This document shows, in pieces, positions 37,279 to 46,094 of a stretch of 64,000 bases of DNA. Below the pieces are notes generated by a model. The model made no database searches and had not been told where the DNA came from. It saw nothing but the letters and a program-made list of their open reading frames with translations. Within the stretch, counting starts at the first letter, position 1. Each line of letters opens with the position of its first letter. The position numbers and the translations under genes are program-made. Origin of the DNA: Morganella morganii H1r (GTDB lineage Bacteria; Pseudomonadota; Gammaproteobacteria; Enterobacterales; Enterobacteriaceae); contig NZ_AYMP01000006.1 in assembly GCF_000633515.1 (NCBI RefSeq), positions 186,001-250,000 on the forward strand. The letters run 5' to 3'.

Positions 37279-37916
37279 ATAATATGGCGGCGTTTTGTCT
37301 GTAAATAAAGTGAATTAACTTCCGTTAACAGTATTATCCCGCAGCGGCGGCAAGAAATAATTCACATTATTTTATACAAAAAAAGGAAATATCATTATGG
37401 CACAAGTTATTAATACCAATGTTCTGTCACTGGTTACCCAGAATAATTTAAACCGTTCACAGGGTGCATTAGGCACCGCGATTGAGCGTCTTTCTTCAGG
37501 CTTCCGTATTAACAGTGCAAAAGATGATGCCGCCGGTCAGGCGATTGCCAACCGTTTTACTGCTAACGTCAAAGGTCTGACTCAGGCTTCCCGTAATGCC
37601 AGCGACGGTATTTCCCTGGCGCAGGTCACAGAAGGCGCGGTCAATGAAATTAATGACAATATCCAGCGTATCCGTGAGCTGACGGTACAGGCACAAAACG
37701 GCACCAACTCCGAAAGCGATATCAGCTCTATTAAAGAAGAAGTTGATCAGTGCATGAAAGAGATTGATCGTATTTCAGAGCAGACCCAGTTTAACGGTAT
37801 TAAAGTGCTGTCCGGCGATAACAAAATGACCTTCCAGGTCGGCACCAATGACGGTGAAACCATTAATATCGACCTGAAGAAGGTGGATCGCACAGCACTG
37901 GGTCTGGATACCCTGG
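37279..37916 (+). repeat. Flagellin direct repeat, copy 2 (promoter, leader and 5' coding part of fliC2)
   Basis: Copy 2 of the repeat at 35903-36540. Differences are few: CCCCC against ACTTC in the promoter spacer, plus scattered codon changes including R-to-C at residue 119. Confidence 0.88.
37302..37328 (+). promoter_or_regulatory. Sigma-28 promoter of flagellin gene 2 (variant -10)
   Basis: TAAA (37302-37305), 15 bases, TCCGTTAA (37321-37328). Same variant core CCGTTAA as flagellin gene 1. Confidence 0.72.
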
Positions 37917-38542
37917 ATATCGCAGCCTCCCGGTTCGGGCCAACGCTGTCGGCGGGTGATTTTGTCGCAGATCTTACAGGTACCGGTACTGAAGCACAGG
38001 CTCAAAAAGTTGCGGAAGACGCACTGAAAGGTATTCAGTTTGGCGGTAAAGCTGTCGCGGGGGCAAAAGTTTCTTACCAGGTGGCCGCGGATGGTACGGT
38101 GGACAAAACCAAAGTTTATATTCAGGGTAAGGTTGACGGCAAAGATGTCACATTAAAAGCAGATGTTACCGCGACTGCGGCGACAGGTACTGCGGGGGCA
38201 ACACCTGCGGGACTTGAATTTAAAAATGTGAAAGAAATAGATGCGGCTGATCAGAAAGTGCTTGATGCCAAAAGTCCGCTGGGCACACTGGATAAAGCAC
38301 TGTCAAAAATCGACAGTCAGCGCAGTCAGCTGGGTGCATTCCAGAACCGGATGCAGTCCACTATCAATAACCTGAACAACTCGGTGAACAACCTGAGCGC
38401 AGCACGCAGCCGTATTCAGGATGCGGATTTCGCGGTTGAAGTCTCTAATATGAGCCGTGGTCAGATTCTGCAAAATGCGGGTACCGCCGTACTGGCGCAG
38501 GCAAACCAGGTCCCGCAGTCAGTACTGCGTTTACTGGGTTAA
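37397..38542 (+). CDS. fliC: Flagellin 2
   Basis: A 381-residue flagellin sharing both ends with flagellin 1 (start [15 protein letters not shown], end [14 protein letters not shown]) but with an unrelated centre (about residues 176-290, Ala/Thr/Gly-rich, e.g. TATAATGTAGATPAG). It has one cysteine, C119 (DQCMKEID), where flagellin 1 has Arg; cysteine is very rare in flagellins. The leader, promoter and terminator are also duplicated. Possibly a poorly expressed or reserve copy. Confidence 0.95.
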   Translation: MAQVINTNVLSLVTQNNLNRSQGALGTAIERLSSGFRINSAKDDAAGQAIANRFTANVKGLTQASRNASDGISLAQVTEGAVNEINDNIQRIRELTVQAQNGTNSESDISSIKEEVDQCMKEIDRISEQTQFNGIKVLSGDNKMTFQVGTNDGETINIDLKKVDRTALGLDTLDIAASRFGPTLSAGDFVADLTGTGTEAQAQKVAEDALKGIQFGGKAVAGAKVSYQVAADGTVDKTKVYIQGKVDGKDVTLKADVTATAATGTAGATPAGLEFKNVKEIDAADQKVLDAKSPLGTLDKALSKIDSQRSQLGAFQNRMQSTINNLNNSVNNLSAARSRIQDADFAVEVSNMSRGQILQNAGTAVLAQANQVPQSVLRLLG

Positions 38543-38587
38543 TGATATAACCTTATAAATCAGGCAATTCCTCTGTTTTATAATTTT

Positions 38588-38615
38588 GCCGGAACGTTAG
38601 TTCCGGCTTTTTTTA
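38588..38615 (+). terminator. Terminator of flagellin gene 2
   Basis: Stem GCCGGAAC/GTTCCGGC (38588-38595 with 38600-38607), loop GTTA, seven T. Same hairpin as after flagellin gene 1. Confidence 0.95.
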
Positions 38616-38669
38616 TACCTGAAGAAATGAGGTCTGCGGCGATTTTCTAAAAATATTTACCAAAAAAAT

Positions 38670-38696
38670 TAAAGTGGCCTCTCAGGGTGCCGATAG
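38670..38696 (+). promoter_or_regulatory. Sigma-28 promoter of flagellin gene 3
   Basis: TAAA (38670-38673), 15 bases, GCCGATAG (38689-38696): one mismatch to the -10 consensus, better than the promoters of flagellins 1 and 2. It is not part of the duplicated region. Confidence 0.85.
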
Positions 38697-38771
38697 TGTT
38701 ATTGCTGGCGAAAATCAGAAAGCCAAACAGATAAACGCTGTTTATTATTTTCAATAACAAGGACATATATC

Positions 38772-39893
38772 ATGGCACAGGTTATCAATACTAACGTTCT
38801 GTCTCTGGTTACTCAGAACAACTTAAACCGTTCACAGGGCGTACTGGGCTCTGCAATCGAGCGTCTGTCTTCAGGCTCACGTATCAACAGCGCAAAAGAC
38901 GATGCAGCAGGTCAGGCTATCGCTAACCGTTTCACCTCTAACGTGAAAGGCCTGACTCAGGCTGCACGTAACGCCAACGACGGTATCTCTATCGCACAGA
39001 CCGCTGAAGGTGCAGTTAACGAAATCAACGATAACTTACAGCGTATCCGTGAACTGACTGTTCAGGCTAAAAACAGCACTAACTCAGACAGCGATATCTC
39101 TTCTATCCAGGCTGAAGTCACTGACCGTTTAGCTGAAATTCAGCGTATTTCTGACCAGACTCAGTTCAACGGCATCAAAGTGCTGGCAAGTGACAACGAA
39201 ATGAGCTTCCAGGTCGGCGCAAATGACGGTGAAGTGATTGACCTGAAAATGGACAAAATCAACCTGGAAACATTGAAAGTTGATGGTTTCAAAGTTCCGG
39301 AAAAAGATACCGTACTGAAAACCGGTATTAAACTGGCTGATGGCGCTGCAGCAAAAACGGCATTAAAAATTACTGATGCGAAAGTTGACGTTGCTATCGG
39401 TAAAGGTATCGCAGACAACACCAAAGATTTAGAAATTTTTGAAACAGAAAGCGGTTCATTAGTTGCTAAAGATACTGACGGCAAATTCTACAGTGTTAAA
39501 CAGGATTCAGTCTTAAAAGATCCGGCAGATGCAACTAAAGGTTCTACCATTACACTGAATGCAGACACTGAAATTACCGGTCGTGTTGATACTAAAGCGA
39601 ACCTGGCTAACGCTCCGAAAGACGAATCACTGAAAACATTAGACGATGCACTGAAAACTGTAGATACCTACCGTTCAAAACTGGGTGCATTCCAGAACCG
39701 TATGCAGTCTACCATTAACAACCTGAACAACTCTGTTAATAACCTGAGCGCAGCACGCAGCCGTATCCAGGACGCTGACTTCGCAACAGAAGTGTCTAAC
39801 ATGAGCCGTGGTCAGATCCTGCAGCAGGCGGGTACCGCTGTTCTGGCACAGGCAAACCAGGTTCCTCAGGGTGTTCTGAGCCTGTTACGTTAA
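38772..39893 (+). CDS. fliC: Flagellin 3, likely the main filament protein
   Basis: A 373-residue flagellin with the same conserved ends (C-terminus QANQVPQGVLSLLR) but more diverged at DNA level from flagellins 1 and 2. Codon use is biased to GCT/GCA, GTT, CGT, AAC, GAA, ATC, a pattern of highly expressed enteric genes, while neighbours favour GCG/GCC. Together with the best flagellin promoter this suggests it is the dominant filament subunit. No Cys seen. Own promoter and terminator. Confidence 0.95.
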   Translation: MAQVINTNVLSLVTQNNLNRSQGVLGSAIERLSSGSRINSAKDDAAGQAIANRFTSNVKGLTQAARNANDGISIAQTAEGAVNEINDNLQRIRELTVQAKNSTNSDSDISSIQAEVTDRLAEIQRISDQTQFNGIKVLASDNEMSFQVGANDGEVIDLKMDKINLETLKVDGFKVPEKDTVLKTGIKLADGAAAKTALKITDAKVDVAIGKGIADNTKDLEIFETESGSLVAKDTDGKFYSVKQDSVLKDPADATKGSTITLNADTEITGRVDTKANLANAPKDESLKTLDDALKTVDTYRSKLGAFQNRMQSTINNLNNSVNNLSAARSRIQDADFATEVSNMSRGQILQQAGTAVLAQANQVPQGVLSLLR

Positions 39894-39918
39894 TTTACCT
39901 AGTTGCTTTAAGGTATTT

Positions 39919-39947
39919 AAAAGGTCAGAATATTCTGACCTTTTTTT
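39919..39947 (+). terminator. Terminator of flagellin gene 3
   Basis: Stem AAAGGTCAGAA/TTCTGACCTTT around 39920-39943 with a very short loop, followed by a T run to 39947. Confidence 0.9.
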
Positions 39948-40216
39948 ATAAGTGTTACCCATAACAGAACAAATAATATGCTAACTATTTGTTTTTTTAT
40001 TCTATTAATGAACGCCTATTTCTCTTTTTGTCATATAAAATAACCGGAATTTTGCAAAATTTATGATAAAAATGAAAGAGAGTATTGCTATTTGTTAATG
40101 AGGTGATTTAGGATAAGGCAAATAAGGCGTGATTTACCTCACTACTCACCGGATTGAAATCTTTTTCGGGCACGATAATAAAAGCCTTTCATGAATCTCG
40201 AAGGGTGTTTCAGGTT
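39948..40216. other. Region before fliA
   Basis: A+T-rich 270-base stretch that should hold the early fliAZ promoter. I could not identify a good sigma-28 site or a certain FlhDC box. An in-frame TTG at 40154 would extend FliA by 21 residues with no homology; not used. Confidence 0.4.
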
Positions 40217-40942
40217 GTGAGTGATTTGTATACCGCCGAAGGTGTTATCAACAAAAATAGCCTGTGGGAGCGTTATTATCCCCTTATCCGGCACGAAGCC
40301 CTGAAGTTGCAGGTGAGATTACCGGCAAGCGTTGATATTGACGACTTAATTCAGGCCGGGGGTATTGGCTTGCTGCATGCGGTAGAGCGTTTTGACGCCA
40401 TGCAGGGTGCCACCTTTGCAACCTATGCGGTACAACGGATCCGCGGGGCAATGCTGGATGAATTGCGGGGAAGAGATTGGGCTCCCCGCAGTGTGCGCCG
40501 TCAGGCGCGGGAAATAACCAAAGCCGTGCGTGCGCTCGAACAGTCTCTGGGGCGTGCAGCCACAGAGCAGGAAATCGCTGATTCGTTACAGATGGATATC
40601 GCGGAATACCGTCAGGTGTTAACCGATACCAACAGCAGCCAGCTGTTTTCTTACGATGAGTGGCACGAAATCCACGGTGAAAGCTGCGAACCCGTCCGCG
40701 ATGATGATGATGACGGGGGCAACCCGCTCGGTTTGCTGGTAGACGAAAGTTTGCGTCACCAGGTGGTTGAGGCGATAAAACAACTGCCTGAACGTGAAAA
40801 ACTGGTTCTGACTCTTTACTATCAGGAAGAGCTGAACCTCAAGGAGATAGGCGCAGTGCTGGAAGTGGGGGAATCCCGCGTCAGCCAGTTACACAGTCAG
40901 GCAATCAAAAGGCTGCGGGCGCGCTTAAAATCCATGAAGTAA
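40217..40942 (+). CDS. fliA: FliA sigma-28 factor
   Basis: A 241-residue alternative sigma factor for late flagellar and chemotaxis genes. Regions 2 to 4 are highly conserved: DDLIQAGGIGLLHAVERFD, QRIRGAMLDELRGRDWAPRSVRR, and the region 4 HTH ELNLKEIGAVLEVGESRVSQLHSQAIKRLRARL. GTG 40217 gives MSDLYTAEGV, the start of homologues; AAGGG lies 11 bases upstream. It reads the sigma-28 promoters listed here and is held in check by FlgM. Confidence 0.96.
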   Translation: MSDLYTAEGVINKNSLWERYYPLIRHEALKLQVRLPASVDIDDLIQAGGIGLLHAVERFDAMQGATFATYAVQRIRGAMLDELRGRDWAPRSVRRQAREITKAVRALEQSLGRAATEQEIADSLQMDIAEYRQVLTDTNSSQLFSYDEWHEIHGESCEPVRDDDDDGGNPLGLLVDESLRHQVVEAIKQLPEREKLVLTLYYQEELNLKEIGAVLEVGESRVSQLHSQAIKRLRARLKSMK

Positions 40943-40999
40943 CTTTGACTTTATCTTTGATTTATTTTTATTAGACTAGACTACACAAGGCGCCAGAAT

Positions 41000-41512
41000 A
41001 TGTCTGTTTCAAAACAAAAGAAACGGCCCGTAAGCCGTTACATTAAAGATTTCAAACACAGCCAGACTCATTGCAGTCATTGTCACAAAACCCTTGATCG
41101 TATCTCCCTGGTGTTCAACGGTCAGCTGATCAATAAAGAAGCAATTTCTGAAATGACAGATATGATCGATGACACCACCTGGATGGGATTACAGGACAAA
41201 TTTGTGGCTCTCTGCCGTTTTTGCAGCGAGATCTACTGCAACAGTGCAACCGATTATTTCGATATTATGGCATTCAAACAGTATCTGTTTGAAGAAACGG
41301 AAATGAGCCACAGCACTGTGCGCGAATATGTTGTTCGTCTGCGCCGTCTCGATGAGCTGCTGTCCTCCAAAGCCTTCCCGGCCACCACGGAATTCTCCAC
41401 TGAAATTATCCAGGCACAGCTGAGTGACGATTTATCTGACTCCGCTCTGAGCAACTACAACATCGCACTGCGCAAGTACGAACAGTATCTTGACTGGCAG
41501 GGTAAACACTGA
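41000..41512 (+). CDS. fliZ: FliZ regulatory protein
   Basis: A 170-residue DNA-binding regulator that in enterics opposes RpoS and supports flagellar gene expression. N-terminal KKRPVSRYIKDFKHSQTHCSHCHKTLDRISLV and central LCRFCSEIYC with EETEMSHSTVREYVVRLRRLDELL (recombinase-like helix) are closely conserved. Two CxxC pairs (CSHC, CRFC) might bind metal. Fifty-seven bases after fliA, in the same operon. Confidence 0.95.
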   Translation: MSVSKQKKRPVSRYIKDFKHSQTHCSHCHKTLDRISLVFNGQLINKEAISEMTDMIDDTTWMGLQDKFVALCRFCSEIYCNSATDYFDIMAFKQYLFEETEMSHSTVREYVVRLRRLDELLSSKAFPATTEFSTEIIQAQLSDDLSDSALSNYNIALRKYEQYLDWQGKH

Positions 41513-41552
41513 TTTATCCGTCAGACCATTTTTTATCAGTAAATGATAAAGC

Positions 41553-41577
41553 AAAGGGAACGTCCGTTCCCTTTTTC
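41553..41577 (+). terminator. Terminator after fliAZ
   Basis: Stem AAAGGGAAC/GTTCCCTTT (41553-41561 with 41566-41574), loop GTCC, then T run. Marks the end of the flagellar locus. Confidence 0.9.
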
Positions 41578-41598
41578 CGTTTTAAGACGCCGTGATTA

Positions 41599-44500
41599 TC
41601 AGCCGATCGTCATCAGGCTGGCATTTCCGCCCGCAGCAGCAGTATTGACACTGACAGCACGCTCATGCAGCAACAGCATCAGCGGGATCTGTGTATCACC
41701 GTGACTGAGCCCGGCGACCGGTACAATTTCTCCGCCGCGTGCGGCCACATCCCGGTTTACTGCCTGTAAGCGGTCACTGTCACCGTGGAAAATCACACCG
41801 TTAAAGACCACACCGTCCGCTGACCACTCTTCTGTCAGGGTAATTTGCGCACGAACACTGTCCGGCAGCGCGTTATACAGCGAACGGGTATGTTCCGCGA
41901 CAGGCCAGAGCTGACGGCAGCCCGCCGCCAGTGTGGCACCCAGTTGCAGCAGGGCATCCTGTTCCGAATCATTCAGACCGAGAATCGTTCCGCGCGGCAG
42001 CAGATAATAACTGTTGCGTTCCCCGGTCGGCCCCGGCAGCAGACGGCAGGTGCCGGCCTGTGATAATTCACCGTAACGGATAACCGCTGTCAGGACGTCG
42101 TGGCGGCGTTGTGCTTCCAGCCAGGTGAGGAAGGTATCAAACGGTGCCAGTAACTGCGTGCGCACTGTCACATCCGGCGGGCTGAGGGCATCCTGCTCTG
42201 CCAGAAGTGTGACTACCGAATCATCAGGTTGTTCTGCCAGCAGACGGTGGAGATAGAGCGGACCACCGGCTTTCGGCCCGGTGCCGGAAAGCCCCTCACC
42301 GCCGAACGGCTGAACGCCGACCACCGCGCCGACAATGTTGCGGTTGACATAAATATTACCGGCTTCAATCTGTTGCGTCAGCTGTGCAATGGTCTCATCG
42401 ATACGGGTGTGGATACCGAATGTCAGTCCGTAACCGGCCGCATTAATTTTCTCCGCCAGCGCCGGCAGGGTGTCGCGCGGGTAACGAACCACATGCAGGA
42501 CAGGACCGAAAATTTCCCGTGTCAGTTCAGTAACATCATCCAGCTCAATCAGGGTCGGCGGGATAAAGGTGCCGTTAAGCAGTGCCGGTGAGCCGGTCTC
42601 CATCCCGAAAGCGGTCTGATACACCGGTCTGCCTTTGCCGCGCATTTGCTGAATATGCTGACGGATACCGTTGTGAGCCTCTTCATCAATCACCGGGCCG
42701 ATATCGGTAGCCAGTATATCCGGATTACCCAGGCGGCATTCCGCCATCGCACCTTTCAGCATTTCAATGGTGCGATCAGCCACATCCTCCTGAATACAAA
42801 GCAGGCGCAGCGCCGAACAGCGTTGTCCCGCACTGTCAAAGGCGGAACTGACCACATCGGTAACCACCTGTTCTGTCAGGGCGGAGGAATCCACCACCAT
42901 GGCATTCAGGCCGCCGGTTTCGGCGATCAGCGGAATGACCCTGCCTTCCGTACTGAGACGGGCGGCGAGATTACGCTGTAAAATTTTGGCAACGGCGGTG
43001 GATCCGGTAAACATCACGCCCTGAACACGCGGATCACACACCAGCTGATTACCGACGGTTTCACCATCACCCGGCAGCAATTGCAGTACCTCGCGCGGGA
43101 CACCGGCATCATGCAGCAGGGATACGGCAACGGCGGCCACCAGCGGGGTTTGTTCCGCCGGTTTCGCCAGTACCGGGTTTCCGGCGGCGAGGGCGGCAGC
43201 CACCTGACCGGTGAAAATCGCCAGCGGAAAGTTCCACGGGCTGATACAGACTACCGGCCCCAGCGGACGGTGTGTATCACCGGCAAAGTGAGTTTTCACC
43301 TGAGAGGCATAATAATTCAGAAAATCAACCGCTTCACGGACCTCGGCAATCGCGTTGGCAAAGGTCTTACCGGCTTCCCGCACCAGGATCCCGAGCAGCG
43401 GCTGCAACTGATCTTCCATCAGCTGTGCGGCACGGATAAGGATGTCCGCCCGCTCCTGTGCCGGTGTGGCAAACCAGATCTCCGCCGCACCGGAGGCGGT
43501 GGCAAGGGCATGATCCACTTCATCCTCAGTGGCCGGACGAACGTGACCGACAATATCATGATGATTGGCCGGGTTTCTGACCGGCTGACTCTCTGCCGGG
43601 GCGGATGGCGTAAATGTGCCGCCGGTGATCGGCTCACTGAGCAGATTATCCCCGGCGTGACTGAGCAGGGCACTCGACAGTGATGCCAGACGGTGTTCGT
43701 TACTCAGATCCAGACCGGCGGCATTGACCCGCGTCTTGCCGTACAGATTGCGCGGCAGCGGAATTTTCGGATGCGGCAGGCCGACAGCACCTTCTTTGAC
43801 CGCCATTGCCTGAACCGCCGCAACCGGGTCTTCCACCAGCATCTCCAGCGGAATCGAGCCATCGGCAATCCGGTTTACGAAGGAGGTATTTGCGCCGTTT
43901 TCCAGCAGGCGGCGCACCAGATAAGCCAGCAGGGTTTCATGGGTGCCGACCGGTGCATACACACGGCACGGACGGTTCAGTTTGCCATCCGCCACTTTAC
44001 CGACCACCTGCTCATACAGCGGTTCACCCATACCGTGCAGGCACTGGAATTCATACTGGCCGGGATAGTAGTTATTGCCTGCCAGCTGATAAATGGCTGA
44101 TAAGGTGTGTGCATTGTGGGTGGCGAACTGCGGATAAATAAGATTCGGTACTGACAGCAGTTTACGGGCACAGGCGAGATAAGATATATCGGTGTAAACC
44201 TTGCGGGTATACACCGGGTAGCCCTCCAGCCCGTCCACCTGGGCGCGTTTGACTTCGCTGTCCCAGTAAGCACCTTTCACCAGGCGGATCATCAGACGGC
44301 GCTGACTGCGTGATGCCAGATCAATCAGATAATCCACCACCACCGGGCAGCGTTTCTGATAGGCCTGGATAACAAAACCGATGCCGTTCCAGCCTGCCAG
44401 TTGCGGATCAAAACAGAGTTTTTCCAGTAAATCGAGGGAGATTTCCAGGCGATCAGCTTCTTCCGCATCAATATTGATACCGATATCATACTGACGTGCC

Positions 44501-45573
44501 ATCACCACCAGGTCGCGCAGGATCGGATACAGTTCAGACATCACACGGTCATACTGCGCGCGGCTGTAGCGCGGGTGCAGGGCAGAGAGTTTGATGGAGA
44601 TACCCGGCCCTTCATAAATACCGCGTCCGGCGGAGGCTTTGCCGATGGCGTGGATCGCCTGCTGATAAGAGATCAGATATGCCTGTGCATCTGCAGCTGT
44701 CAGTGCGGCTTCCCCCAGCATATCGTAAGAATAACGGAAGCCTTTGGCTTCATTTTTACGGGCATTTGCCAGCGCGCGGGCAATGGTTTCACCGGTAACA
44801 AATTGTTCGCCCATCAGACGCATTGCCATATCCACGCCTTTGCGCACCAGTGGTTCACCACTTTTGCCCAGTATACGGTTCAGTGAGCGGCTCAGTCCCG
44901 CTTCATTATGTGTGGCAACCAGTTTACCGGTGAACAGCAGCCCCCAGGTGGCGGCATTGACAAACATGGATTTGCTCTGACCGAGGTGGGCGTTCCAGTC
45001 ACCGTGGCTGATTTTATCGCGGATCAGCACATCGCGGGTGGCCTTATCCGGAATACGCAGCAGCGCTTCCGCCAGACACATCAGTGCGATCCCCTCCTGG
45101 GAGGAGAGGGAAAATTCCTGAAGCAGCCCCTGTACCAATCCGGCACGTCCGCTGCTGTTTTTCTGATTACGCAGCTTTTCTGCCAGACCGTAAGCCAGCT
45201 TATGGGTTGCCTGTGCAGCTTCCGGGGAGAGTTGCGCCTGCGGCAGCAGCATGGCTACGGCTTCCGGCTCCGGAATGCGGTACGCGGATGTAATCGCTGC
45301 CCGGGTGACAGACTGCGGCAGAATATCACCGGCAAATTCCAGAAATGGCTGGCAGCTGACCGGCGGCTCAGCCGGGGCGGTGTCATCTTCCTGTGCGGAA
45401 GGTGTTCCGGTCACGGGCAGTGTGCCGTCCGGAAGCGAATCGAGCTGAGCCAGGTAATCAAAAATAGCCTGTTTGATCAGCCAGTGTGGCGTGCGATCAA
45501 TTTTTTGCGCTGCGGCTTTGATCCGCTCACGGGTTTCATCATCCAGTCTGACGCCCATTGTGGTACTCACCAT
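41599..45573 (-). CDS. putA: PutA proline dehydrogenase / P5C dehydrogenase / repressor
   Basis: A 1324-residue trifunctional protein (E. coli 1320). Residues 1-50 are a ribbon-helix-helix DNA-binding domain (MGVRLDDETRERIKAAAQKIDRTPHWLIKQA); then FAD proline dehydrogenase to about 570 (GPGISIKLSALHPRY, YQKRCPVVVDYLIDLA); then NAD-dependent aldehyde dehydrogenase (SPWNFPLAIFTGQVAAALAAGN, catalytic Cys in SAGQRCSALR); and a conserved C-terminal tail ending NTAAAGGNASLMTIG. Oxidises proline to glutamate at the membrane and represses put genes when proline is absent. ATG 45573 has AGGAG 5 bases upstream. Divergent from putP. Confidence 0.97.
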   Translation of the reverse strand: MVSTTMGVRLDDETRERIKAAAQKIDRTPHWLIKQAIFDYLAQLDSLPDGTLPVTGTPSAQEDDTAPAEPPVSCQPFLEFAGDILPQSVTRAAITSAYRIPEPEAVAMLLPQAQLSPEAAQATHKLAYGLAEKLRNQKNSSGRAGLVQGLLQEFSLSSQEGIALMCLAEALLRIPDKATRDVLIRDKISHGDWNAHLGQSKSMFVNAATWGLLFTGKLVATHNEAGLSRSLNRILGKSGEPLVRKGVDMAMRLMGEQFVTGETIARALANARKNEAKGFRYSYDMLGEAALTAADAQAYLISYQQAIHAIGKASAGRGIYEGPGISIKLSALHPRYSRAQYDRVMSELYPILRDLVVMARQYDIGINIDAEEADRLEISLDLLEKLCFDPQLAGWNGIGFVIQAYQKRCPVVVDYLIDLASRSQRRLMIRLVKGAYWDSEVKRAQVDGLEGYPVYTRKVYTDISYLACARKLLSVPNLIYPQFATHNAHTLSAIYQLAGNNYYPGQYEFQCLHGMGEPLYEQVVGKVADGKLNRPCRVYAPVGTHETLLAYLVRRLLENGANTSFVNRIADGSIPLEMLVEDPVAAVQAMAVKEGAVGLPHPKIPLPRNLYGKTRVNAAGLDLSNEHRLASLSSALLSHAGDNLLSEPITGGTFTPSAPAESQPVRNPANHHDIVGHVRPATEDEVDHALATASGAAEIWFATPAQERADILIRAAQLMEDQLQPLLGILVREAGKTFANAIAEVREAVDFLNYYASQVKTHFAGDTHRPLGPVVCISPWNFPLAIFTGQVAAALAAGNPVLAKPAEQTPLVAAVAVSLLHDAGVPREVLQLLPGDGETVGNQLVCDPRVQGVMFTGSTAVAKILQRNLAARLSTEGRVIPLIAETGGLNAMVVDSSALTEQVVTDVVSSAFDSAGQRCSALRLLCIQEDVADRTIEMLKGAMAECRLGNPDILATDIGPVIDEEAHNGIRQHIQQMRGKGRPVYQTAFGMETGSPALLNGTFIPPTLIELDDVTELTREIFGPVLHVVRYPRDTLPALAEKINAAGYGLTFGIHTRIDETIAQLTQQIEAGNIYVNRNIVGAVVGVQPFGGEGLSGTGPKAGGPLYLHRLLAEQPDDSVVTLLAEQDALSPPDVTVRTQLLAPFDTFLTWLEAQRRHDVLTAVIRYGELSQAGTCRLLPGPTGERNSYYLLPRGTILGLNDSEQDALLQLGATLAAGCRQLWPVAEHTRSLYNALPDSVRAQITLTEEWSADGVVFNGVIFHGDSDRLQAVNRDVAARGGEIVPVAGLSHGDTQIPLMLLLHERAVSVNTAAAGGNASLMTIG

Positions 45574-45605
45574 GTTCACTCCTCATAAACGGCTACAGGT
45601 CATGC

Positions 45606-45645
45606 GTTGCACATTAATATCTATGAGGTTGCAACTTTGTGCAAC
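45606..45645. promoter_or_regulatory. Cluster of PutA-type operator half-sites
   Basis: GTTGCA at 45606-45611, GTTGCAAC at 45628-45635 (both strands), and TGCAAC at 45640-45645, just upstream of putA. A further TGCAAC is at 45995-46000 near putP. This matches the GTTGCA core known for PutA RHH binding in E. coli. Confidence 0.75.
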
Positions 45646-46094
45646 ATTGTTAAATAACAAGATGTATAAAGTGTGAATAATGTCGCTGTTTTATGTTAAC
45701 TGGTTAAAATGATTAAGAAGTAATCGGTATGAATTAAAATAAAATCATTATATAACAATAGTATATTATTGGTTTTAAGGCGTATAATAAGTAAATCAAG
45801 TGATTAACCACATCACTTTCTGATGACATATCCCGTGATAAAAATCACAAATCTTTATTTTAGTGTCGTTAATCAATTGTTGTTTTATTGTTGTTGTCGT
45901 TACTATCAGGCTGAACACAACTCATGACAAATTTAACAAATAATGATAATTGACGGGGCATTGTCTGTGCAGCCCGGGGATGGCTGAGGCGGTGTGCAAC
46001 ACAGTGATACTGGTGTGACGCGCATCCTGTACAGCGATTGGTACACGCAATGCTGATATGTGACGGACTATAAATTCAGTACAGGAACTTAATT
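45646..46094. other. putA-putP divergent control region
   Basis: A+T-rich region of about 450 bases that holds both promoters, the CRP-like site and a distal PutA half-site. No gene or RNA recognised. Confidence 0.5.
45834..45849. promoter_or_regulatory. CRP-like site in the putA-putP region
   Basis: CGTGA-N6-TCACA (45834-45849), 9 of 10 core bases of the CRP consensus TGTGA-N6-TCACA. It fits carbon/nitrogen control of proline use. Prediction only. Confidence 0.6.
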
